DNA of 64,000 nt from Porpolomopsis calyptriformis (lineage: Eukaryota > Basidiomycota > Agaricomycetes > Agaricales > Hygrophoraceae), in NCBI GenBank assembly GCA_951640195.1, contig OX621168.1, forward strand, positions 124,001-188,000, given 5' to 3'. Of the stretch, positions 33,268 to 43,476 are shown in pieces (positions within the stretch are counted from its first letter, which is position 1; every line of letters begins with the position of its first letter). Both the position numbers and the translations under genes were made by a program. Under the pieces are notes generated by a model that had not been told where the DNA came from, ran no database searches, and saw nothing but the letters and a program-made list of their open reading frames with translations.

Positions 33268-36200
33268 TGAAGATGCGTTCTCTTCATTTGACTGGTAGTT
33301 GCTTGCTCTGGCAGAACACTCTTGTGTTGGACATTTCTCCTTCATTCACAACAACGGCATGTACAATACTTACCATACCCGAATCGAATATTCCCATTGT
33401 TTCTTCCCCTCCGAAACCTGTTCCGCCGAATGCATGCATTGAATGCCACGAAAACCCCATTCCCAAACCATTGTCTCTTCCTGTCAATTCAATCGACGTC
33501 AACTCTCTTTTGACACCTTTAGACATCGTTAATGCTATTAAGGGCAACGCTAATTCTGCAATCCCCATCCTTCAATACTGGTCACACCCAGCACGCTCAC
33601 GTGAGATGGTACAATCCACCATCGACGAAATCATTGCGCTCACTCCAGAAAATGCCATTCGAGCCTTGAACGAACTCAAACAACCTCGTGTCTTCATTCA
33701 TGGTTCCAAAGGAAACCAACTTGTCCTCAAAGCTCATCTCGTCACCCTAGACAATTGTGCAGAGCATACTGCCACCACTCTCATTGACAGCGGATGCGAA
33801 GGCTCCTGCATTGATGTCAAGTACGTCCAAGATCACGACCTCCATACAACCGCCCTCGCTCGACCTATCCCGGTGCACAACGCTGATGGACAACCCAACA
33901 CCGAAGGCCCCATCACGGAAACGGTTACTCTTGAGTTACGGGTCAGAACCCACATGGAAAGGATCAGCTTTGGTGTGACCAATCTCGGCAAGGGACAGAT
34001 TTTCCTTGGACATGATTGGCTCAAGACCCACAACCCCTCCGTGGACTGGAAGGCTGGTACCCTCAATTTCAATCAATGTCTATCAGATTGTCATCCCTCT
34101 GTCGGTTCCTTCGACATCAACAACCTCACTCTGGAGGATAGCGATCATCTCCTTATGGTCGATCTCGCTCCTGCCATCCAGATTCGGTCAATGACCACTA
34201 AATCACAGGAACTCGCAATCAAAGCCGCTGAAGCCCAGAAGAAGGACCGCGACTGGAAAAACATTGTCCCTGATTACCTTCACGAATTCCAAGACATCTT
34301 CACCAAGAAAGACTTCAACGAACTACCACCATCCCGCCCCTGGGATCATGCGATTGAGTTACTCCCTGGAACCGAAGAGAAACTCGATTGCAAGATCTAT
34401 CCCCTCAGCGTGGACGAACGTTCGCAACTTGACGAATTCCTTGAAGAGAACCTCCAAACTGGATGAATTCATCCTTCCATCTCCCCTATCGCTTCCCCTT
34501 TCTTCTTCATCAAGAAGAAGGATGGTTGATTACGTCCGATCCAGGATTATTGCAAGTTGAATGACATGACTGTCAAGAATCACTATCCACTTCCCCTGAT
34601 CACCGAACTCATCGACGCCCTCCAGAATGCCCATTACTTCACCAAATTGGACATTCATTGGGGCTACAACAACGTTCGCATCAAGAAAGGCGATGAACAC
34701 AAAGCAGCGTTCAGAACCAATCGTGGCTTGTTCGAACCCTTGGTTATGTTTTTCGGGCTCACAAACTTGCCTGCCACTTTCTAGACAATGATGAATGACA
34801 TTTTCCATGTCCAGATCCACCAAGGTCATGTGCTGATCTATATCGACGATATACTGATCTTTGACAAGGATCTCGAGACACATCATTGGCATGTTCATGA
34901 AGTCATGACCCTACTTCGCGAGCACAAACTTTACCTCAAACCCGATAAATGTGAATTCGATCAAGAATAGGTGGAATACCTCGGAGTTGTTGTCTCGGAA
35001 GGTCAAGTCAGGATGGATCCGATCAAGGTCCAAGGTATCACCGACTGGCCAACCCCGACCTGCAAGCGTGACGTTCAATCCTTCCTCGGATTCTGCAACT
35101 TCTACCGTCGCTTCATTCACCATTTCGCCGGTATTGCCTGCCCCCTTAATATCTTAACTGGAGACACTCCTTTCGAATGGACCAGCCAATGTCAGGATGC
35201 CTTTGACATCCTCAAGACTATCATTACTTCCGCTCCGGTTCTCTCTATTGCTAATGATCATGACTTACTCCGCGTCGAGACTGATGCCTCTGAATACGCT
35301 CTAGGCACTATACTCTCACAAAAACAAGAAAACGTTTGGAAGCCTATCGGATTCCTCTCGAAGTCGTTCAGTCCCGTGGAATGAAATTATCAAATTTACG
35401 ATCGCGAACTCCTCGCAATAATGACCACTCTGCAAGAGTTTCACAAACACTTGTTGTCTGCAAGGCAGATCTTTGAGGTTTGGACCAACTATGCCAATCT
35501 CCAATACTTCAAGAAGCCGCAGAAGCTCAATAGGCATCAGGCCCGCTAGCTCACAGAGCTGCAAGACTTCCATTTCACCCTTCATCATATCGCTGGTAAG
35601 GCTAATTCGAAGGCTGACATCCTGTCGAGACGACCAGGTTTTGAAAGGGGGGTGGATGACAACGATGACACGATTCTCTTGCCCGACTCTCTTTTTTCTG
35701 TTTCTCCTCACCCCATTCGATCAGTTCAGCTCGATGTCGAACCCGATCACTTTCGCTTACGTATCAAGAACTCTTACCGGAACAAAGAAGATTCTGTCAC
35801 ACTCTCTCAAAGAAAACAAGAAAACAACTGGAAGACCCAAGAAGATGGTATCCTCACACTCAATGGTTGGATTTACGTCTCAGTCGATAAATCTCTTCGT
35901 GGCGAGATCATCTCTTGGTATCACGACAACCCCCTATCAGGACACTACGGTCCATTCAAAACCGCTGAAGTCCTCTGTCGCGATTACTGGTGGCCCACCA
36001 TCCATCGAGATGTGAAACAGTACACCTCCGGTTGCGAGACCTGCCAATGAACCAAGGCATCTCGCTTACCCGAGAAGACCCCACTCCACCCATTCGACCC
36101 TCCTGCCTGTCCTTGGGACACGATCACCGTTGACCTCGTAGGACCAATCCCCGAATGTCAGGGCTACAACGCTGTCCTGACCATCATTGACATGTTCTCA

Positions 36201-37640
36201 AAAGCCATCAAGTTCAAACCCACCCATATCGAGCTCAACTCAGAAGGCTTCGCGAAGATCATTCGGGACCGCGTCATCCGAGACCATGGAGTCCCACAAC
36301 AGATCATTCACGATCGCGACCCACAATTCGTATCTAAGTACATGACCAATCTCTTCCGCCTCCTGGGCACAACACAGAATGTTTCCACCGCCTACTACCC
36401 CCAAACTGATGGCCAATCCAAATGAATGAATCAGATTCTCGAACAATACTTATGAGTCTTCATCAATCATTGTCAGGATAACTGGAAGGAATGGTTGGCA
36501 CTGGCCGAGTTCTCGTACAACAACTCTACCCATGCTGCCACCACTCAAACCCCTTTCTACATCAACTACGGCCAACATCCTTGGTCTGGAAATGACACCT
36601 GAAGAGAAGTCCGAAATGAATCCGCCACCCAATTCGCGGAATGAATGAAATGTGTTCACCAGGAGACCGAGTCCGCCCTCAGACAAGCCAATGAGAAGAT
36701 GAAGACCAGTCACAACAAACGAGCCTGGTCCATCCATGAATACTCCTCCGGAGATAAAGTTTAGCTTGCCGCTACGAATGTCAAGACTAATCGCGTGATG
36801 AAAAAGCTCGACAATAAGTGTTTCGGGCCTTTCAAAGTCATCGAAAAAGTCGGTCGTTCTGCCTACCAACTCGAACTCCCTCACAAATGGATGGGCTTAC
36901 ATCCGGTCTTTAATGAGTCTTACTTGTCCCCTTACTATCATTCTTCCTACCCAAATCAAAGGGCTCCTCCTCCTCCCCCTCCTCTCCAATTGGATAACGA
37001 AACCGAATATGTTGTCGAGAAAATCTTGGATTCTCGAATCCACCGAAAACAACTCCAGTACTTGGTGCATTGGGAAGGTTACACCAATGAAGAGAATACT
37101 TGGCAATCCGCATCTGATGTTGCACACGCCCAAGAATTGGTCGATGAGTTCCATGCTCTGAACCCGAAACGACCAGCCCCGAGACTTCAGATCCGTGTCA
37201 TTCGTATGGACGATTTCTTTGGTATCAATGATTGTCTCTACAACCCGGTCACCGACTCACACGGCGAAGGCCACAAACCACCGGCGGTGTCTGACAACAT
37301 TGATGTCATTGTCCCGCTCACACCCATCAAAGTCAATCGTGCTCTGGATTCCAATTTCGACATCTCCGTTCTCTTTCCCCATCTCCCCTCCCATGTATGA
37401 CGAGTATGGATCTACGAAGAAGGTCCCACTAGTGCAGTCACTCTCGTTGCACGATTGGACAGTCGTGGCCAAATGCTTTGTTTATACCAACTCACACTCC
37501 CTCTTTCGGCTCTGAATATCCAATGACAATACGGTCATTACCTCCCTGTTGTTCCTTGTTACGCACCCCACTGGCTTCTACGAGACTGCTCAAGACATCT
37601 CCAACGCTTGTGTTGAACTCGCGCGGATGCGATTCTGAAG
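33267..37640 (+). pseudogene. Gy2 pol (protease-RT-RNase H-integrase-chromodomain), broken
   Basis: ATG at 33267 (or 33273). The aspartic protease LIDSG is at about 33780, the RT YIDD at about 34838, an RNase H region at about 35270-35600 and the integrase zinc finger ending CETCQ at about 36047. The integrase core VDLVGPIPE is at about 36130, with HDRDPQF at about 36310. The chromodomain YVVEKILDS...YLVHWEGYTNEENTW lies at about 37010-37105. Stops include 34464-34466, 35383-35385, 36048-36050, 36423-36425, 36600-36602 and 37398-37400. Most are TGA within or near an expected Arg CGA codon. Confidence 0.9.
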
Positions 37641-37649
37641 GGAGAGTGA

Positions 37650-38055
37650 TGTTACGATATGTCCATGTTCTTTTCATTTTATCTAATCTTATCTCATCCA
37701 CCCACCACCTTCCTTACCTCATCCTTTCCTTTATCATTTCTTTCTTGTTGTTCGTGACCCGTGACAGTCACAGTCACCTGACCGGTCGGGTGACTGTTAC
37801 ATGCGTTACTGTCACACATGCAAGGGACTTCCACCATTGGTCAACGATGACACCATCCGCAGTTGCGCAGCCATCCGCAGCCGCTGGGTTAGCCGTTGAG
37901 ACAATAGAATTCAAACTCAGAGTAGATAAGTAGCACGTAGTCAGAGTTTGTATTCCCAGTTTTGATCTCAACATAGACACCCCCCTCTAGTCGTTGACTG
38001 GAGTCTCTGTTCTTCCCGTTGCTGAAGCCAACCGAAAGACCACTGCGCCTTAACA
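37650..38055 (+). repeat. Gy2 3' LTR
   Basis: 406 bp. It contains an extra 29 bp near 37768-37800 that includes the near-palindrome GTCACCTGACCGGTCGGGTG, missing from the 5' LTR. Confidence 0.93.
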
Positions 38056-38250
38056 AATTTTTATGAATGTAACACTCAGGAGTAATGTTTGACAATTAGG
38101 TGAGCAAATTTGAGTCGGAGCTTCAAACCAGTAGCCTTGATGCAACAGAGCAACATCCCAATACCCCAACTTTCATGTCCTAACTCACAGGCAAATGAGC
38201 AATGAGAGTTGCGTATTCATGCAGCATTGAATGGTCTAGAAGATGGAACC

Positions 38251-38609
38251 TGTCAGAGATATATTTTTTCTTTTTCCTTTGCTCGTCTATCTCTATTTAC
38301 ATCAGACAGTTTACATCAATAACCGCTTAGCCACCCAAGCTCCGCTTAGTAATAGAAGGTGACCAAGCCATATCTATATTTAGTCAACCATCACTCTCCT
38401 TATCTACATGACTCATCCATAGTTGTTACAACTCACACGTAGTCAGCATGACTCATACTTGGCTAGTATATAAAGCTAGTAGTAGATAGACTTAGGATAA
38501 GTCTGTTTCTTTCGTTAACACCCCAATCAGTAGTCTTCCAACCCTTTAAAACCCTACACCCAGAGCCTGAAGTAAAACCTTGCGATCAACCCTAGACTAC
38601 CGTCTAACA
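38251..38609 (+). repeat. E3 copy 2, 5' LTR with promoter and self-priming elements
   Basis: TATATAAA at 38467-38474. AAGTCTGTTTCT at 38499-38510 is the exact complement of AGAAACAGACTT (38610-38621), which begins at the first base after the LTR. Confidence 0.95.
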
Positions 38610-38789
38610 AGAAACAGACTTCCTTCTTGCTCACTCCACGCTATACAACCCCTACTCTGTCTGGCCAGTGCTGAAGGTCTTCACCCACCAGATCAATTTC
38701 ACCACCCAGACATCAATATTGATTAGGCTTGCTCTCTCCCCTTGTATTCCTGTCAAGCCCCCCAATATCTAACTGCCACCATTCCACCA

Positions 38790-40193
38790 ATGGTTTTGAC
38801 TCGTTCATCATCCACTATCCCTCACCCTGCTATCCCTCTCTCCCAGGAAGGCTCTCTCCTTCCTGCCCCAGCTCCCATCCCCAACAAGATGGTTGACCCT
38901 GCCCAAGAAGAACAAGAACAAGAACAAGAAGAACAAGCAGGTCCCTCTCACTCAAAAGGGAAAGGTCAAGCTGAGGACAATGATGAGGATGAAGAAGAAG
39001 ATCCACGCGTAGCCTTCGAGATCATGAAGCAGGATTATCAACAATTGCTGCAGGTCCAACAAGACCAAGCACAAGCGAGTCATAGAATCGAACAACAACT
39101 TCAAGTATTGATGGCCAACCTCATAGGCCCCCAACCTGTGCCTGCCCCTCTTGGGCCATTTCCCCAACCCTTCCAAGCACCCCCAGTATTCCCCCAACCT
39201 GTCCCTGCCCCTGCCCCTGCCCCCGCCAAGATCAAGATGAACCCTCCTGACGAATTCTCTGGTGATCCTACCAAGCTCTGCAACTTCCTGCGTTAAGTGA
39301 AGTTGAATCATTTGGGACGACCAGGAATCTCAGAGGCCGACAAGATTATCTATGCCTTGTCGTTTATGATTGGAGGAAACGCAGAACCATGGGCTGAGCA
39401 TCAAGTAGATGCCTACACAACGTTGAACTGGGTTGGTGCCGATTGGGCTGTCTTTGAACAAGCCCTCACCCGAGACTTTGGAGACTTGGACCCCAAGTCA
39501 ACTGCTCAACTGAAGATCAAGGACGTCAAGCAGTTTAACAAGAGCGCAGAGGAGTACAACATCAATTTCAATCGATGGGCCCATGATACTGGATACGGAC
39601 AAGAAGTTTCAATAACTTTGTATAAAGACGGACTCAACCCCTCCCTTTTGCGACAGATCTACCTTTCAGATCGTCAACCCACCACCCTCTTTGAATGGCA
39701 GTCTCGTGCTGCTGAACTTGACAGACGACATCGAGAATTTCTGGCTAGAACATCTTCTAAGCCCCAAACTTGTAACACTCGCATCACCAACACCCCCTAC
39801 CGACAAGGACCACCTGCTGGTCCCTCCACCTATTCCAACCCTGCTGCCCCCAGAATCAAACAAGAAGAAAAGCCTGCTTCACTAGGAGGAATTCCCAAAG
39901 GAGCATGTTTCAACTGTGGACGATTTGGCCACTTTGCCAGTTCTTGTCCCAATGCTCCTAGGACGAGTACTTCTGGTTCTGGAAGCCGCTCCTTCACCCC
40001 AGCAGCTAGAGGTCGTGGAGGAAAGAAACCTGGTCGAGGAAGAAATGTTCGAGTTCTGGAGACCTCAGCCTCGATTGAGGAGGTCAACTCCAATGAAGAT
40101 TCTCATCAAGACTTCGAGAAGTGTGGTATCGTCAACTGGGAGCCTAAGAGGAAAGAAGAGCTGAAGAGAGCTTTGGAGAAACAGGGTTTTTGA
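38790..40193 (+). pseudogene. E3 copy 2 gag
   Basis: Starts MVLTRSSSTIPHP, then a Glu/Gln-rich acidic segment with a helical stretch (EIMKQDYQQLLQVQQ), a Pro-rich linker and the gag core. A TAA at 39294-39296 stands where copy 1 has CAA. The same frame then continues through the CCHC knuckle CFNCGRFGHFASSC (about 39909) and a Gly/Arg-rich basic tail (RGRGGKKPGRGR) to TGA at 40191. GGGTTTT at 40184-40190 immediately precedes the stop. Confidence 0.88.
40184..40190 (+). promoter_or_regulatory. Predicted -1 ribosomal frameshift site GGGTTTT (E3 copy 2)
   Basis: The zero frame is GGT TTT TGA. After a -1 slip it is GGG TTT TTG AAC, which opens pol. It fits the X XXY YYZ rule. A downstream pseudoknot was not evaluated. 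Confidence 0.6.
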
Positions 40194-42000
40194 ACAGTCC
40201 GGACAATAGCTTGTGTGTTGCGGACTCCTTTTCTATGTGTACCACTATCCCTATGCAATCTATTTCCCAAATTCTTGGTGCACTTGATTCGAGCGAAGAA
40301 GCTTTAACCATACCCCTTTGGTTGGAAACCACAGACACTGGTAGACGAATTGCCGCCAGTGCATTAATAGACTCTGGCGCCTCTGGATGCTTTATAAACT
40401 GGAATTTCGTGCAGGAGCGCGATATCCCTTTTTATCAATTGGAAGGACCAATCCCTGTGTGGAACGCAGATGGGACAGACAACCGAGGAGGTCCCATCGA
40501 ATATGCTGTAGACCTGTGGATGGAGACGCCGGATTTTCCTAGGGAATGAACCCATTTGGAAGTGACAAATTTAGGAGATATGATACAGGTTATCCTCGGC
40601 TACCCGTGGCTCAAACGTAATGATCCCCTGGTTGACTGGAAGGCTGGAACACTGACTTCACGTCAGACTGTGGCCCCAACCAAGACTTCTCAGGCTGGAG
40701 TGATAGTGTCATGAGTAGGCTCTATGTTGAATGGCGACTCCTCCGCCAAGATTATCAGACTGGTCTCACTGGGAGATCATGCAAGACCCACTACTGTGGA
40801 GGAAGATATGAAAAAGTATGTGCCAAAGAAATACTGGAGGCACTGGAAGGTGTTTATGAAGACTACCTTCGATGAACTTCCCCCACAACGACCAGAATTT
40901 GACCATGCGATCGATCTCGAACCTACCTTTAGACCCAAGATCGGAAAGGTGTACAAACTCACTGAGTACGAACAGGGAAAGCTGAATGAATTCCTGGAGG
41001 AACAACTTGCAAGTGGAAGAATACGACGATCAAACTCCAAACAAGCTGCCTCCTTCTTCTTTGCTCCTAAAGGTGAAGAAGTTAATGCCCAAGGACAAGA
41101 TGCTGGACTGCGTCCAATCCAAGACTATCGCTATCTGAATGCTTACACAATCCCAGACGCCTATCCCTTACCTCTCATCTCTGAGATTATTCAACAAACC
41201 AAGTTATCAGAAGCGGAACTGTTCACAGTCATGGATATCCGATGGGGCTTTAACAATATTCGTATCAAAGAAGGAGATGAATGGAAAGGAGCCTTCAACA
41301 CTCGACGAGGGCTGTTTGAGCCCACCGTTATGTTCTTTGGAATGTGAAACTCGCTGTCAGAGATATGTCAGAGATATATTTTTTCCTTTTCCTTTGCTCG
41401 TCTATTCCCATTTATATCAGACAGTTTACACCAATAGCCGCTTAGCCACCCAAGCTCTGCTTAGTAATACAAGGTGACCAAGCCATATCTATATTTAGTC
41501 AACCATCACTCTCCTTATCTACATGACTCATCCATAGTCATTACGACTCACACGTAGTCAATATGACTCATACTTAGCTAGTATATAAAGCTAGCAGTAG
41601 ATAGACTTAGGATAAGTCTGTTTCTTTCGTTAACACCCCAATCAGTAGTCTTCCAACCCTTTAAAACCCTACACCCAGAGCCTGAAGTAAAACCTTGCGA
41701 TCAACCCTAGACTGCCGTCTAACACTCGCCTGCCTCCTTCCAATGAATGATCGACGTTCTCTTCAAAGAGGTTATCGATTCCAAGCAGGTCCATATCTAT
41801 ATTGACGATATCCTGATCATGGGAAAGGACCTCACTGAACTCACCTATTGGACGGAACAAACTGTAGAGATTATGGAGAAGAATCAACTGTCCTGCAAAC
41901 CTATCAAGTGCCAGTTTGAGAAAAAGGAAGTGATTTATCTGGGGATGATGATCTCTAAAGGCCACATCGCTATTAACCCCAAGAAGGTTGAGGCGATCAG
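40190..42000 (+). pseudogene. E3 copy 2 pol, 5' part, interrupted by a solo LTR and the gap
   Basis: Aspartic protease ALIDSGASGCF at about 40364-40396 (active-site DSG present), RT from about 40960, FGM at 41339 and a TGA that is CGA in copy 1. After the solo LTR it resumes with RT YIDDILIM (about 41798) and runs to KKVEAI, where the N run begins. Stops at 40546-40548, 40712-40714 and 41345-41347 are all TGA. Confidence 0.88.
41355..41724 (+). mobile_element. Solo E3 LTR inserted in E3 copy 2 pol
   Basis: 370 bp: a normal 359-bp E3 LTR (41366-41724) preceded by an extra TGTCAGAGATA. TSD CTCGC lies on both sides (41350-41354 and 41725-41729), and copy 1 shows the uninterrupted sequence. The TSD lies outside the 11-bp terminal duplication, so that duplication was part of the inserted element. 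Confidence 0.92.
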
Positions 42001-42200
42001 NNNNNNNNNNNNNNNNNNNNNNNNNNNNNNNNNNNNNNNNNNNNNNNNNNNNNNNNNNNNNNNNNNNNNNNNNNNNNNNNNNNNNNNNNNNNNNNNNNNN
42101 NNNNNNNNNNNNNNNNNNNNNNNNNNNNNNNNNNNNNNNNNNNNNNNNNNNNNNNNNNNNNNNNNNNNNNNNNNNNNNNNNNNNNNNNNNNNNNNNNNNN
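42001..42200. other. Assembly gap (200 N)
   Basis: The left edge is in E3 RT. The right edge is in gag of a different element in the opposite orientation. The round length suggests an arbitrary or estimated gap size. Confidence 0.95.
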
Positions 42201-42934
42201 GCTCTTCATTGACGTCGACTTCGCTGTAGTACCAACCGCGGAACTGATCGATTTGTGCTCTTAAATCTCTGAGCTCTTGTTCCATGTTAAATGGGACGAC
42301 GTCTTCTTCTTCTTCTTGAATGGTAGGGGGGATGTTACTAGGTCCTGGTGCGGGAACGGATTGATCGGCTTCGTACTCTTGTTGAGACATTGATGTCAGT
42401 GATGATGATGAGGGGGAAAGGGGGATGATGGATTGTGCGGGGGTTTGGAATACTATTGGTTGAAAAGGAGTATCTGAATCTGCAGATGAGAAGATTGACC
42501 TTGTTAAGTCTTCGGCAGGATCCAGAGTGGAAGTGGTTTGATGCGCAAGAAGGAAGTTCGATTCTTGTTATGATTCGGTAGTCGAAGGGTTTTACTTCTC
42601 GCGTTGGAGGGGCTGATGAGGAAATGGAATTCGACTAAAGAGTGAGGGAGCTAACTAGGAATCGAACTTAACCTACTGACTAGAAATCAGGCTTTATATA
42701 CTAACTACCTGAGTCGCCATGAGTCAGTCGTATGTACGATTACAAAGCGGAATCCGGAATGTGACTAGTGAAGAGTCACGAAAAGAATAGCGGAAACGGA
42801 ATGTGACTCATGAAGAGTCGGAAGAAAGGTACATGTGATCGGTCTCTATGTATAGAATGGTAAAACGGAAGGATAGACGGGATAGAGACTAATCAAGTAT
42901 GACTAAAGAAAAAAGGAAAAAGATGTCCGTGACA
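42201..42934 (-). mobile_element. F: 5' end of another gypsy-type element, rest hidden in the gap
   Basis: A 369-bp LTR at 42566-42934 (minus strand TGTCACGGACATC...ATAACA). On its minus-strand 3' side is AGAATCGAACTT (42565-42554), then a gag-like start at 42390 (MSQQEYEADQSVPAPGPS) running into the N gap. AAGTTCGATTC inside the LTR (42669-42659) is the complement of that site. It inserted in the E3 3' region: CCTAG follows the LTR at 42935-42939, and the same junction is intact in copy 1 near 20655. Confidence 0.85.
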
Positions 42935-43112
42935 CCTAGTGGATAGTCTTTGATCCGACAACTATCCACTCATCCCTCCTCTTCATCGCTCACCCATCTC
43001 ATCACCCCTCTACCCACCTCTACCATCCCTTTACACCTCTCCTTGACACCCTTCCTTCACTTCGAAGGGTCTTCTCAAAATTCGGGACGAATTTCCTTTT
43101 TGTGGAGGTGAA

Positions 43113-43471
43113 TGTCAGAGATATATTTTTTCTTTTTCCTTTGCTCATCTATCTCTATTTACATCAGACAGTTTACATCAATAACCGCTTAGCCACCCAA
43201 GCTCTGCTTAGTAATAGAAGGTGACCAAGCCATATCTATATTTAGTCTACCATCACTCTCCTTATCTACATGACTCATCCATAGTCATTACGACTCACAC
43301 GTAGTCAGCATGACTCATACTTGGCTAGTATATAAAGCTAGCAGTAGATAGACTTAGGATAAGTCTGTTTCTTTCGTTAACACCCCAATCAGTAGTCTTC
43401 CAACCCTTTAAAACCCTACACCCAGAGCCTGAAGTAAAACCTTGCGATCAACCCTAGACTGCCGTCTAACA
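43113..43471 (+). repeat. E3 copy 2, 3' LTR
   Basis: 359 bp, nearly identical to the 5' LTR. It is preceded by AATTCGGGACGAATTTCC and a purine stretch. Confidence 0.95.
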
Positions 43472-43476
43472 GAACC

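Larger units (their letters stand above)
30840..38055 (+). mobile_element. Gy2: complete Ty3-gypsy chromovirus LTR retrotransposon
   Basis: 7.2 kb on the plus strand, with LTRs at 30840-31216 and 37650-38055 (TGTTACGATA...CTTAACA). A perfect TSD AATTT flanks it (30835-30839 and 38056-38060). The gag-protease-RT-RNase H-integrase-chromodomain order matches Gy1, and the proteins are clearly homologous. A polypurine tract (GAAGGGAGAGTGA) abuts the 3' LTR. It inserted near the left end of the pogo-like transposon. It carries many stops, mostly TGA. Confidence 0.95.
38251..43471 (+). mobile_element. E3 copy 2: Ty3-gypsy chromovirus, interrupted and containing an assembly gap
   Basis: 359-bp LTRs at 38251-38609 and 43113-43471 with TSD GAACC on both sides (38246-38250 and 43472-43476). 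Gag and the first part of pol are present. Pol is broken by a solo LTR at 41355, continues to the RT region and then enters the N run. After the gap comes a fragment of another element (F), then the last 178 bp of the E3 interior. Compared with copy 1, about 3 kb (RNase H, integrase, chromodomain, ORF3) is not represented. The whole inserted in the N-terminal coding part of the pogo-like transposase. Confidence 0.95.

Noticed and set aside
33267..37640. TGA readthrough or recoding in Gy2 pol
   Set aside because: TGA positions vary between copies and correspond to CGA in related copies, so mutation is the simpler explanation.
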